From a virus, in IMG/VR virus record IMGVR_UViG_3300042534_000228, positions 1 through 20,515 of that record: a DNA stretch of 20,515 nucleotides; one strand, given 5' to 3'. The notes below the pieces were generated by a model. That model saw only the letters and a list, made by a program, of their open reading frames with translations. It had not been told where the DNA came from and did not search any database. Shown piece by piece: positions 1 through 7,252 of the stretch (its first letter is position 1; the number at the start of each line of letters is the position of its first letter). Made by a program: the position numbers and the translations under genes.

Positions 1-1
1 A

Positions 2-199
2 GGGTTGTATAGACTTTATAAACTAAAACAAGGTAGTATATCTAAAATCATTTTAAAGTTCAAAGAACACTTAAAAATATATCCTAAACAGCATAAAGAT
101 ATAAGCGACTTTAAAAAACATTTTGCATCATGGGTGCGGTTAAAAATAAACAACAAAGAACTAACGGAATTTTGTAAACATCAAAAAGGAGAATTATGA
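2..199 (+). CDS. C-terminal fragment of a probable phage replication-module protein (partial)
   Basis: The reading frame is open to the left edge of the window, so this is the end of a longer gene. A TTG at 5 is the first possible start but is unlikely to be real. About 64 residues are visible. They are basic and helical, with a segment around DFKKHFASWVRLK. This resembles the C-terminal end of DnaT/helix-turn-helix-type replication proteins that precede the ATPase gene in Bacteroidota phages, where a 'F..H..W' pattern closes the protein. That assignment is from memory of the family pattern and the catalytic or DNA-binding part is not in view. The stop TGA overlaps the next ATG (ATGA), so the two genes are translationally coupled. 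The real start and full function cannot be determined here. Confidence 0.6.
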   Translation, partial: GLYRLYKLKQGSISKIILKFKEHLKIYPKQHKDISDFKKHFASWVRLKINNKELTEFCKHQKGEL

Positions 200-1017
200 G
201 CGAACGGTTAAACATCGAAGATTATAAAAACGCTGAAGAAGTTGTTATAAATCCAGAAACAATACATGATGAATGTTTAATAGATGCTGATGAACAGATT
301 GAACACCCACCAATAGCGATAAGTATTGGTTATAAATATGATGGTAATGTGCCATTAGTAACTTATGGTAATATTTGCTGTATTGTTGGAGCATCAAAAT
401 CTATGAAATCGTTTTTTAAATCTGCATTAGTTGCTTGTTACATTGGAGGTAAAGCACAAACATACTTTCCAGATATAAAAGGTCATGAAACGAAAGGCAA
501 GTATGTAATTGATGTAGATACAGAGCAGGGTAAATATCATGTACAAAAAGTAGTTAAGAGAACGCATACAATGATAGGTGGTGGTTACAAAGGTTACAAA
601 GGGTTTGCATTACGATCAAAGACACCAAAAGAACGTGTAGCATTTATTGAATGGATATTAAAAGAATCTGTTTACGCTGGTAATATTGGTTTATTATCTA
701 TTGATGGGGTTGCTGATTTAATAGAAAATGTAAACGACTTAGATTCAAGTAATGAGATAACACAAAAATTAATGACATGGTCGAATGATTATAATATAGC
801 AATTATAACTATATTGCATAGAAATTTTGAAAGCGACAAACCAACTGGTCATCTCGGTTCAGCGATATTAAAGAAAAGTGAAACGGTTGTATTTGTGAAC
901 AAAGAAGACGCAGTTGTACAAGTAACCGCTAAATATTCAAGAAATATACCGTTTGATGATTTTAGTTTTACAGTAGATGAGCATGGAATACCACATGAAA
1001 CAGGCGTAAATTATTAA
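196..1017 (+). CDS. RecA-like AAA ATPase, replication helicase / RepA-type (AAA_25-like)
   Basis: This 273-residue protein is probably a replicative or recombination ATPase of the RecA/RepA hexameric helicase fold. It has a Walker A P-loop, GASKSMKS, at residues 65-72. An acidic strand, YVIDVDTEQG, lies at about 103-112 where AAA_25 proteins carry the catalytic Glu. A Walker B strand, IGLLSIDGVADL, is at about 164-175, and a sensor-like strand with His, IITILHRN, is at about 203-210. A purine-rich AAAGGAG lies 4 nt before the ATG, one of the few Shine-Dalgarno-like sites in the window, and the start overlaps the previous stop. The next gene begins 2 nt after this stop. Context places it in the early replication module. 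It could equally be a recombinase-like ATPase. The fold is fairly certain, the exact role is not. Confidence 0.85.
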   Translation: MSERLNIEDYKNAEEVVINPETIHDECLIDADEQIEHPPIAISIGYKYDGNVPLVTYGNICCIVGASKSMKSFFKSALVACYIGGKAQTYFPDIKGHETKGKYVIDVDTEQGKYHVQKVVKRTHTMIGGGYKGYKGFALRSKTPKERVAFIEWILKESVYAGNIGLLSIDGVADLIENVNDLDSSNEITQKLMTWSNDYNIAIITILHRNFESDKPTGHLGSAILKKSETVVFVNKEDAVVQVTAKYSRNIPFDDFSFTVDEHGIPHETGVNY

Positions 1018-1019
1018 TT

Positions 1020-1520
1020 ATGAATATAAACAAAGCCTTAGAACATTTTAAGTTCAAGTTTGAGAGAAGTTGGAAACCAACACCAACGGATATAGAAGCG
1101 TATAACGCAATCATTGATTATAAAAGCACGCAGGAATCTGTAAATTTAGAAGAAAATAATCTACTCGCTAAACTATGGATTGAGAAACTAATAATGTTAT
1201 CCAGATGTAATATGTATTCTGGAGAACGTGCAATTCAAGTTATAGACGAAATATTAAAAAAACCGTTGTATGATATATGTATTACTTTAAAAGAAGAAAT
1301 GGCTATGATGCGTTTTAATGCAGTTGGAAGTGATAAATATCCATTAGAGCAGATAGATATTTTAAATCGAACTAAGACGCTGCAACGCAATAAAGAAATA
1401 GTTTATAACTATGAAACAGAATTAACAAAAGCATTGATTACAGAGATAGATGAAGATGCTATTATAAAGTTTGTAGAACGACAAATTAATAGGATTATAA
1501 ATAAATATGAAAAAAATTAG
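1020..1520 (+). CDS. conserved phage protein of unknown function, replication module
   Basis: This 166-residue, mostly helical and charged protein has no signal peptide, membrane segment or recognisable catalytic motif. Features include an N-terminal KALEHFKFKFERSWKPT segment and a central ERAIQVIDEIL helix. Proteins with the same pattern occur beside the AAA ATPase in Bacteroidota phages and prophages, to my recollection, and their role is unknown. It starts 2 nt after the ATPase stop and is surely cotranscribed with it, which suggests an accessory role in replication such as helicase loading or single-strand binding. That is inference from position only. It is the last gene before a 187-nt non-coding gap. 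Confidence 0.75.
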   Translation: MNINKALEHFKFKFERSWKPTPTDIEAYNAIIDYKSTQESVNLEENNLLAKLWIEKLIMLSRCNMYSGERAIQVIDEILKKPLYDICITLKEEMAMMRFNAVGSDKYPLEQIDILNRTKTLQRNKEIVYNYETELTKALITEIDEDAIIKFVERQINRIINKYEKN

Positions 1521-1707
1521 TGGTAATTGAAAAAAGTTTTATATATTTGATAACGTTAAAATATAAGAATAGTAGCGTGTTCACAAAAACAGACTGTTCA
1601 GGTTTCGTGAACATTAGTAAATAATGAACAAGGTAATAGTTAATCACTACATAGCTATTATTTTTATATAGTGTTAGCATTAGTACGGATTAATTAAAAA
1701 ACAAAAT
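1521..1707. promoter_or_regulatory. 187-nt intergenic region with a four-copy TGTTCA/TGAACA operator-like array
   Basis: No ORF of note lies here. It contains TGTTCA at 1578-1583 and 1595-1600 and TGAACA at 1608-1613 and 1625-1630. The four are mirror-symmetric about position 1604, with start-to-start spacings of 17, 13 and 17. The inner pair forms TGTTCA-N7-TGAACA, the size of a typical dimeric helix-turn-helix operator. A second, imperfect inverted repeat spans 1645-1673 (CACTACATA / TATATAGTG). It is the longest gap in the early module and precedes the methyltransferase gene, so it is probably a control region, less likely a replication origin. No good housekeeping promoter was found. Confidence 0.55.
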
Positions 1708-2481
1708 ATGAGAGTAAACGAAATGTATAATGAAAATTGCCTTGATACAATGGCAAGAATGGAAGATAACTTTATTGATTTAACTGTTACTTCTCCACCT
1801 TATGATAATTTAAGAAACTATAATGGTTATAGTTTTGACTTTGAAAGCGTAGCGAAAGAATTGTACCGGGTAACTAAAGAAGGTGGTGTAGTTGTTTGGA
1901 TTGTTGGAGATGCTACTATAAAAGGTAGTGAAACTGGTACATCGTTTAGACAAGCAATATTTGCGATGGATTGTGGATTTAATTTACACGACACAATGAT
2001 TTGGAATAAAGGCGGATTTACTGCTGTTGGTGCTTTGAAAACAAGGTACGCCCAAGTTTTTGAATATATGTTCATATTTGTAAAAGGCAAACTAAAAACA
2101 TTTAACCCTATTAAGGATAGAAAAAATAAACAATTTGGAAGGAAGCAAATAGGTACTATAAGACAAAAAGACGGAAGCACAAAAGACAAAAGCACAAATG
2201 GCAATATAACTCCAGAATTTGGGCAAAGATTTAATGATTGGCTTTTATATCCTGAAAATAATAACAATAACAGGAAGCATCCTGCAACATTTCCTGAACA
2301 ATTAGCACAAGACCACATAATTAGCTGGAGTAATGAAGGAGATTTAGTTTATGACCCTTTTATGGGTAGCGGAACAACTGCAAAGATGGCAAAGATTAAT
2401 AACAGAAACTATATAGGTAGTGAAATAAGTAAAGAGTATTGCGATATAATAGCAGAGCGGTTAGCACGTGTTGAAGGCTAA
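1708..2481 (+). CDS. site-specific DNA methyltransferase, beta class (N4-cytosine or N6-adenine)
   Basis: This 257-residue S-adenosylmethionine-dependent amino-methyltransferase belongs to the N6_N4_Mtase family. The catalytic motif IV, TSPPY, is at residues 28-32 and precedes the SAM-binding motif I, DPFMGSGTT, at 216-224, so the order is that of the beta class. HPATFPEQL at 191-199 is the family's usual element before motif I. SPPY is commonest in m4C enzymes, but several m6A enzymes share it, so the base is left open. The length is complete for the family. The first ATG (1708) lies behind an A-rich leader; ATG 1723 (MYNENC) is a possible alternative start. No restriction endonuclease is adjacent, so it is an orphan. 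Protection from host restriction or epigenetic control are the usual roles for such phage enzymes. Confidence 0.92.
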   Translation: MRVNEMYNENCLDTMARMEDNFIDLTVTSPPYDNLRNYNGYSFDFESVAKELYRVTKEGGVVVWIVGDATIKGSETGTSFRQAIFAMDCGFNLHDTMIWNKGGFTAVGALKTRYAQVFEYMFIFVKGKLKTFNPIKDRKNKQFGRKQIGTIRQKDGSTKDKSTNGNITPEFGQRFNDWLLYPENNNNNRKHPATFPEQLAQDHIISWSNEGDLVYDPFMGSGTTAKMAKINNRNYIGSEISKEYCDIIAERLARVEG

Positions 2482-2489
2482 AAAAATAA

Positions 2490-2517
2490 TTGTACATAAC
2501 GCTTATGTATAACTTTA
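2490..2517 (+). promoter_or_regulatory. candidate flavobacterial promoter whose spacer is a perfect palindrome
   Basis: TTG at 2490-2492 is followed by exactly 17 nt and then TAACTTTA at 2510-2517. This matches the Flavobacterium consensus TTG-N17-TAnnTTTG except for the last base. The 17-nt spacer (2493-2509) is itself a perfect inverted repeat, TACATAA-CGC-TTATGTA. It lies 33 nt before the ATG of the 82-residue gene. The repeat could be an operator or a weak hairpin after the methyltransferase gene. The promoter call rests on pattern only. Confidence 0.4.
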
Positions 2518-2549
2518 GTTGTGATTGAACAAACAAAAACTTAACAAAT

Positions 2550-2798
2550 ATGGACTTAAAACTTAGAAAAATTTTACGAGATTTCATTACATGGCAAAGG
2601 CATAATGACCTTTTGAAAGACCCTTTAACAATTGATTACGAATTGGCAGAAACTTACTTAGAAGAAACTGAAAAACAATTGAAGTTATACGGTGTTGTAT
2701 TGCAAAGCGAACAGTTGTGCGAACATCATTGGGAAAGGTTAGATTTAGGAAATGCTGTATGTGATAAATGCGGTAAAATAGAAGGCTGTGTTGATTAG
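2550..2798 (+). CDS. small protein with a Cys/His zinc-ribbon-like C-terminus, unknown function
   Basis: This 82-residue protein has an N-terminal helical part (about 1-50) and a C-terminal part with CEHH at 57-60 and CDKCG at 71-75, followed by C80. The spacing C-x-H...C-x2-C fits a small zinc-binding knuckle, although zinc binding is inferred. No enzymatic motif is seen. The ATG is behind a typical A-rich Bacteroidota leader and about 33 nt from a candidate promoter. It is the last gene of the rightward module, ending about 50 nt before the terminator of the convergent late module. A role in early regulation or host takeover would be speculation. Confidence 0.65.
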   Translation: MDLKLRKILRDFITWQRHNDLLKDPLTIDYELAETYLEETEKQLKLYGVVLQSEQLCEHHWERLDLGNAVCDKCGKIEGCVD

Positions 2799-2848
2799 CA
2801 CAATTGAATACAACAAGTGTGTATGTTTACAAAAAGTATTACAATTAT

Positions 2849-2874
2849 AAAAAACCCCACTAAAGTAGTGAGGT
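2849..2874 (-). terminator. rho-independent terminator of the leftward late module
   Basis: Read on the minus strand, ACCTCACTA-CTT-TAGTGGGGT forms a 9-bp stem (one G-U pair) with a 3-nt loop, followed directly by a T run (2849-2854). It lies 29 nt beyond the stop of the tail-tube-like gene. On the plus strand the stem has a C-A mismatch and the following bases (CTTTCC) are a poor U tract, so it acts mainly leftward, at the junction of the two convergent modules. Confidence 0.85.
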
Positions 2875-2902
2875 CTTTCCAAAAAACAAAACAAAATGAA
2901 AA

Positions 2903-3415
2903 CTATGCCACTACTAATAAGAAGGCTGCTGCAGCAGTTGCATCTAATTTAGGCGATAAGTTTTGCTCTACACTAACACCCGTTAGCGTGAATCCGTTTA
3001 AATCACTTTTAGCTGAACCCGTTGCAGATTCAATACTAAAATCAATCCCATCAGTTTGCCCAACTAAATGATATATTCCATTTCTATCTTTTATTACCGC
3101 AATAGGATAAGCCTTAGCAACTAAATTTAGTTCTGCTGATGTTGCTGCATCTATTTTGTGTAATACCGCTGTGATAGTCTGTGTGTTCGTTACCGTTCCT
3201 GTTTGCCTGTCTGAAACAGGGTTTTCAGAAAAAGAAGAACCATCACCAACTAATTCGTAAGAATAGGCAGCCGTTAGAGCAACGTTCATCGCTGTCGCTT
3301 CTCCTGTCAATATTGTAAATGCATCTGCTAAATAGTTGAAAAGATATAACACCGATGTTCCACCAATACTATCTTTACAACCTTTTACACGTCCGCTAGT
3401 TAAATCGCAAGCCAT
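2903..3415 (-). CDS. phage virion protein, tail-tube-like, downstream of the capsid gene
   Basis: This 170-residue protein lacks membrane segments or enzyme motifs and has the alternating beta character of tail-tube or decoration proteins. It starts MACDLTSGR-x-x-GCKDSIGG. Its centre reads AVIKDRNGIYHLVGQTDG and its end includes the pattern GSAKSDLNGFTLTGVSVEQ. These are recurring signatures of a virion protein found next to the major capsid gene in Bacteroidota phages, and a small all-beta tail-tube or major tail protein is the best guess. It is the last gene of the late module. A terminator-like hairpin separates it from the capsid gene, so it is probably made from read-through. Decoration or head-tail joining protein remain alternatives. 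Confidence 0.7.
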   Translation of the reverse strand: MACDLTSGRVKGCKDSIGGTSVLYLFNYLADAFTILTGEATAMNVALTAAYSYELVGDGSSFSENPVSDRQTGTVTNTQTITAVLHKIDAATSAELNLVAKAYPIAVIKDRNGIYHLVGQTDGIDFSIESATGSAKSDLNGFTLTGVSVEQNLSPKLDATAAAAFLLVVA

Positions 3416-3431
3416 ATATTTTTATGTATTA

Positions 3432-3465
3432 AAAAAGGGATGAGATGTAAACCCCACCCCTTTTT
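3432..3465 (-). terminator. terminator/attenuator just after the major capsid gene
   Basis: On the minus strand AAAAAGGGGTG pairs with CATCCCTTTTT (11-bp stem, one G-U pair) around a 12-nt loop, and the run of T continues after it. It sits between the capsid stop and the next ATG, 17 nt before that start, leaving no room for a new promoter. It therefore looks like a leaky terminator that lowers expression of the 170-residue protein relative to the capsid. Confidence 0.7.
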
Positions 3466-3487
3466 GGTTATTAATTAAATCTATATA

Positions 3488-4420
3488 CTATACAGTAGTT
3501 GTAAGTAGCCAAACAATCTCTGCCGAATTATAATATCCGACGGCACATCCGTAAACAAGTTTTCCTCTTACTTTTCCAGTTAATAATCCGATTTCATCTT
3601 CATCCGATAATGTAAGTTCATTAAAATCTGATTGTAAACCAGTCGCAAATACTACGTTTTTCTTTTCAAAGATTATAATAGTATTGTCAGGCAACCCATT
3701 TACTTCTGTTAAAGTATAACGTCCAAATCTAGCTTGTTTATCTTCTGCATCTGCATTAGTTGAGATACCTTTAGAAACTAAGTAAAACACATAATTTTGG
3801 AATACGTCAGGAGAAACCGCAACGGTTAAATCTCTACGTCTTAAAGCAACTGGCACAGCGTTTAAAGCAATTTTTAAATTAGCTTCTACGGTTGCTTCAG
3901 TAGTTGCAGCACCGATGGCAGTGATACCTGCATTCGCTTTTATAATAGAACTATCAGCAGTGAATTGCTCAATCAATCCAGAAAACTCTCCAGCAGTAGC
4001 AGCAAGACCAGTCCAAATGTCTGTATCAATTTTAGCAGCTTGTGCAGATAATAATTCTAATTGGATAGCTTCCATAATGTCCTGTGGAGCATTAGGATTT
4101 GAAGCACTACCACCCATTGAAGGATCACTCCATGTTTGTCTAAAATCTTCTTTACAAACATCAAAATCATTTTTAACTTTTTCAATTACTAATTGTTTTT
4201 CAGTTAAAACGATTGCACCAGCAGGAGTATGACCACATGAATAATCGGTAGTTCCATCTGTGTAAGCGATCTTACGTAAGTTCATTTTATAATTTACGTT
4301 TTCAGCGACTGTCATAAGTCCAAGACGTAAAGTGTCAGCTTCTTTAAAAGCTGCTCCTATAATTGCACCAGCAACCGAGCCAGCGTATTTAGGTGAGGTA
4401 ATTGTGGTTGTTGTAGCCAT
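3488..4420 (-). CDS. major capsid protein (HK97-fold type, Bacteroidota phage family)
   Basis: This 310-residue protein forms the icosahedral shell. It follows a protease/scaffold gene by only 2 nt (TAG-AT-ATG), the classical protease-capsid pairing. The N-terminal part (SPKYAGSVAGAIIGAA...) is an Ala-rich helix. The middle contains CGHTPAG and a KNDFDVCKEDFRQTW segment, and the last third contains a VAVSPDVFQNYVFYLVSKG stretch, as in capsid proteins of Bacteroidota phages that I recognise by pattern. No signal peptide or membrane segment is present. Its length suits an uncleaved or little-cleaved shell protein. A strong hairpin terminator follows, as expected for a highly expressed gene. HK97 fold is an inference from family and context. 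Confidence 0.85.
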   Translation of the reverse strand: MATTTTITSPKYAGSVAGAIIGAAFKEADTLRLGLMTVAENVNYKMNLRKIAYTDGTTDYSCGHTPAGAIVLTEKQLVIEKVKNDFDVCKEDFRQTWSDPSMGGSASNPNAPQDIMEAIQLELLSAQAAKIDTDIWTGLAATAGEFSGLIEQFTADSSIIKANAGITAIGAATTEATVEANLKIALNAVPVALRRRDLTVAVSPDVFQNYVFYLVSKGISTNADAEDKQARFGRYTLTEVNGLPDNTIIIFEKKNVVFATGLQSDFNELTLSDEDEIGLLTGKVRGKLVYGCAVGYYNSAEIVWLLTTTV

Positions 4421-4422
4421 AT

Positions 4423-5541
4423 CTAGTTATTTCTTATTTTATTTAAAATTCTTTCATTCTTAGTCATTTTCGATAAATCAACTTGTACTGGTGTTGAGTT
4501 AATCTTTTTACTTGCAGGTTGGTCTTTCAACTCTACAATTTCTTTTCTTAGTAATTCAAATTTAGCATCTTGTGCTTCAGCGTATTTAATCATAATTGAT
4601 TTGATACTTTCTTGAACTTGACTAACTACACTCGACGCATCTTGAACGCCTGTGTTTGGTGCTGCTGGTTCAGCTTCCATTTCTGCTGGTGCTTTTTCTA
4701 CTTCTGGCATTTGAAAAGAAGCAATAACGCCATCTTCTTCAACTTTTAAAACGCTGGTATCTTCCATAACATACTCACCAACTGGAACGGGTACTTTCGT
4801 CCCATCTTCAGCAACTACCCAAATAGCACCGCCTACTTGTGGTGCATCACCTTCAAACTCGAACGTGATTGCTCCATCTTGCGATTTTGCACTACCCATT
4901 TTAACCTCAATAACTTTTTCATCTTTTACCTCAACTTTTTTTAAGTTCAAAGCAATTAACAAATCGTTTTTAAAGTCATTTAGAGTCTCCTTAATTTCAC
5001 TCATACTTATCTCTGATTTTAAATTAACTTCTTTTAGTGATAACATAGCATCGATACTGAATCCTTTTACCTTGCCTGTTTTAACATAATTTTCCCAAAT
5101 ATCATCATCATCAACTTTCATAGTTGCCATCCAAGTTCCTTTAGGATATGAAAACCCGTAAGCATTAGATTTGTCTTTTTTACTATCTTCTACCAACCAA
5201 CTTTCAACAAAAGTAACCCCTTCGATTTTTTGCTTCTCATCGTGTTCTATTGTACTGTTTTTATGTGAATTTGATTTGAAGAAGTGATACGATAAATCTT
5301 TAATAGTAGATTCGTTAAAAATTATGTTGAACTCCTCGCCATTTTGATTTCTGTAAATTGGTTTGTTAGGTTCTAAAACTAAACCCATCAAAATACGTTG
5401 TTCTAAATCTACGGCTGCAAGTTTAACATCTTCTTTTTTTAATGCAACGAAAACGCCTTCCATTGCAGGATCGTGTACTAAGGAAATACCAAATACTCCT
5501 TTGGTTTCCTTTTCATTAAAAATAGCTTGAAATGTTTTCAT
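4423..5541 (-). CDS. prohead serine protease fused to scaffold-like domain (XkdF / peptidase S78-like)
   Basis: This 372-residue protein is probably the capsid maturation protease. The N-terminal domain (about 1-175) has the family's GISLVHDPAMEGVFVAL opening, a His in STIEHDE (H100) and a Ser in KGFSIDA (S162) as the likely catalytic pair, plus FVESWLVEDS between them. This matches the XkdF-type serine protease. A linker domain (about 214-276, with GTKVPVPVGEYVMED) and a C-terminal coiled-coil region (about 300-345, VQESIKSIMIKYAEAQDAK) then form a scaffold-like tail. An internal ATG at 5004 (M180) could start a scaffold-only product. The ATG lies 9 nt after the ACGTT element of the shared late motif. 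The capsid gene follows by 2 nt. Confidence 0.85.
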   Translation of the reverse strand: MKTFQAIFNEKETKGVFGISLVHDPAMEGVFVALKKEDVKLAAVDLEQRILMGLVLEPNKPIYRNQNGEEFNIIFNESTIKDLSYHFFKSNSHKNSTIEHDEKQKIEGVTFVESWLVEDSKKDKSNAYGFSYPKGTWMATMKVDDDDIWENYVKTGKVKGFSIDAMLSLKEVNLKSEISMSEIKETLNDFKNDLLIALNLKKVEVKDEKVIEVKMGSAKSQDGAITFEFEGDAPQVGGAIWVVAEDGTKVPVPVGEYVMEDTSVLKVEEDGVIASFQMPEVEKAPAEMEAEPAAPNTGVQDASSVVSQVQESIKSIMIKYAEAQDAKFELLRKEIVELKDQPASKKINSTPVQVDLSKMTKNERILNKIRNN

Positions 5542-5550
5542 TATATTAAT

Positions 5551-5575
5551 AACGTTTTAAAGTTTGTATTGTTAT
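5551..5575 (-). promoter_or_regulatory. late-promoter-like motif, copy 1 (before protease/capsid genes)
   Basis: The minus strand reads ATAACAA, 13 nt, ACGTT. It lies in the 74-nt gap between the tape-measure stop and the protease ATG, with only 9 nt from ACGTT to the ATG. The same two blocks with the same spacing occur before the chaperone gene and before terS. No TAnnTTTG housekeeping -7 box is present. Promoter function is inferred. Confidence 0.55.
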
Positions 5576-5615
5576 AAATTTGTATCATACTAAATACGAA
5601 TACTATAAATTTTAT

Positions 5616-7124
5616 TTATATAGTAGCATTTTCTTTAATATTTCTATCCACCGCTTGAGCCGATGACATATCAGATGAAACTACATAAGCTTTTAATGGT
5701 TCTTTTTGCGATTGCAATGATTCTGCTATTTGATTTGAACCCGTGCCTTGTACTAAGTTAAACGCAGGTGCATTACGACCACCACCGCCACCACTAGCAG
5801 CATTACCACCACCACCACTATCAGATTTAACAGATAGTATTTTAGCAATTTGCACAGCACTAAATGCACCTGCTAAGCCTGCTTGAACAAATGGATATGC
5901 AGGAAACACCGTTGTAACTGGTGAAGCAGATGCAGTTGTAAATGCGTTCTGTACACCTTCAATACCTGATATAGTTGCTTGTGCTACTGCTACCGCTTTA
6001 CCAACCGCACTACCTTTTTTAGCGATTGCACCAACTAAAGCTAATGTGTTTTCTGTAATATTTAATTTCGCATCAGATACTGCTTGTTCTAATTGTTCTC
6101 TTTCTTGCGCTTCTTGTCTTGCAATTATTTTTCTAGCTTCCGCTGCTGCTGCTTCATTAGCAGTACGTTTTAATTGCTCTCCATTTATAACGCCTGTTAG
6201 TTGTTCTTCTTGCCATTTCTTTAAATCAAATAACTCATTAAATCTATCGTTTACAACTTGTATTCTAGCATCTTGTAGTTTGTTTTCTGCGTCTGTAATT
6301 TGCTCAACTGATTGACCTCCTACACCTGTAACTTTATCTCTTGAACCGCCTGCTTTAGCTTCTGGATTTTCTAAATCAAAGATTTTAATAGAAGTATCTA
6401 CCTGTTCTTTTTTAGCTTTTGTAATTAAGTCCTGTAATTCTAAGAATTTTTTAGAATCTTCTAATTGCCCTTCTAATATAAAAGCATCACCACTACCAGC
6501 ACTCGCTGCATTTAACACCGCTCTAACTATCTTTTCACGTATAGACAACTCAAAAGCAGCCGCTTTTATTTTAGCTGCTTGTATATTTAAACCTGCAATT
6601 TCTTCTTGGTTAGTTTCTACTAACTTATTTAATAATTCAATTTTTTTAGCAAGTAATTCTTTGTCGTTTATTTTTTGCTGACCTGCTAATTTTATTTGTG
6701 ATTCAATTAAACCTAATTGTGTACTCAATGAATCTGCATAAACTCTACTTCTATCTATTTGGTCTTGTATTTTTTTAGACGTTCCAGATATAGCATCATT
6801 GATTTCATCCCAATAAGCAACCACTAAACCAATAGCAACAACGAACGCACCAATACCAGTAGCAATAAGAGCAGTTCGCATACCTTTTAAAGATAAATTA
6901 AATAGTTTACTTGCTTCATAAGCATCTTTGAAACGTGTAGCAAGACCACCCGTTAGTTGGTCAAGTACAGCAATAGCACCACCGTTACTAGCAACATCAT
7001 CAACACTCTTACCAGTTTTAACAGCAGCCGCATCTACTTTTTTAAACGAAGTATCTAGTTTGTTTAATTCAGATTCAGCATTACCTGTATTAACTTTTAT
7101 GTTTATTGTTTTTTCAATAGCCAT
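5616..7124 (-). CDS. tail tape measure protein
   Basis: This 502-residue protein sets tail length and occupies the tail lumen. It has an N-terminal coiled region with TGNAESELNKLDTSF, a hydrophobic segment at about 84-104 (ALIATGIGAFVVAIGLVVAYW), a long Lys/Glu/Gln-rich coiled-coil region (about 115-350) and an Ala-rich segment. A Gly-rich linker (SGGGGNAASGGGGG) and a tail with GTGSNQIAESLQSQKEPLKAYVVS close it. That C-terminal arrangement is characteristic of short tape measures of Bacteroidota siphophages. At the usual ratio of about 0.15 nm per residue the tail would be roughly 75 nm (inference). The start overlaps the end of a 49-residue upstream ORF by 22 nt, suggesting coupling. Confidence 0.88.
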   Translation of the reverse strand: MAIEKTINIKVNTGNAESELNKLDTSFKKVDAAAVKTGKSVDDVASNGGAIAVLDQLTGGLATRFKDAYEASKLFNLSLKGMRTALIATGIGAFVVAIGLVVAYWDEINDAISGTSKKIQDQIDRSRVYADSLSTQLGLIESQIKLAGQQKINDKELLAKKIELLNKLVETNQEEIAGLNIQAAKIKAAAFELSIREKIVRAVLNAASAGSGDAFILEGQLEDSKKFLELQDLITKAKKEQVDTSIKIFDLENPEAKAGGSRDKVTGVGGQSVEQITDAENKLQDARIQVVNDRFNELFDLKKWQEEQLTGVINGEQLKRTANEAAAAEARKIIARQEAQEREQLEQAVSDAKLNITENTLALVGAIAKKGSAVGKAVAVAQATISGIEGVQNAFTTASASPVTTVFPAYPFVQAGLAGAFSAVQIAKILSVKSDSGGGGNAASGGGGGRNAPAFNLVQGTGSNQIAESLQSQKEPLKAYVVSSDMSSAQAVDRNIKENATI

Positions 7125-7252
7125 TGCCTTCTTATTTTACGTTTAAAATCTACCCAATTTACAACAAACTCATGCTTTCCCTTTGCTAGTTCTATATACT
7201 CACCACCTCCGTAAAAGTTATCGCTCTGCAACGTTTTTATTATATCTACCAT
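7103..7252 (-). CDS. small protein (49 aa) between tail fibre and tape measure genes
   Basis: Translated by hand: it starts MVDIIKTLQSDNFYGGGEY and ends RQWLLKKQ. Its ATG overlaps the TAA of the upstream fibre gene by one base (TAATG), and its end overlaps the tape measure start by 22 nt in another frame, so it fills an otherwise empty gap in a tightly packed operon. Composition is ordinary for a soluble protein, with a Tyr/Gly-rich turn and a basic C-terminus (VDFKRKIRRQW). No family is recognised. A tail-assembly accessory role is suggested by position only. Confidence 0.6.
   Translation of the reverse strand: MVDIIKTLQSDNFYGGGEYIELAKGKHEFVVNWVDFKRKIRRQWLLKKQ

Noticed and set aside
1527-1549. 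TATATTTG (-7-like) before the methyltransferase region as a flavobacterial promoter
   Set aside because: The nearest upstream TTG (1527-1529) is only 12 nt away; 17-19 are expected.
1495-1680. 61-residue minus-strand ORF across the 1521-1707 gap
   Set aside because: It runs through the symmetric TGTTCA array and an AT-rich non-coding region; composition (Tyr, Phe, Leu, Asn) reflects AT-rich DNA.
1827-2318. 163-residue minus-strand ORF inside the methyltransferase gene
   Set aside because: Antisense to a gene with intact catalytic motifs; Cys/Leu/Phe-rich composition is typical of a reverse-frame artefact.
2802-2846. AATTGAATAC / GTATTACAATT bulged inverted repeat as a plus-strand terminator
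   Set aside because: Long loop, AT-only stem with a bulge and no U tract; not convincing.
2817-3071. 84-residue plus-strand ORF at the convergent junction
   Set aside because: It runs through the minus-strand terminator and overlaps the tail-tube-like gene in antisense.
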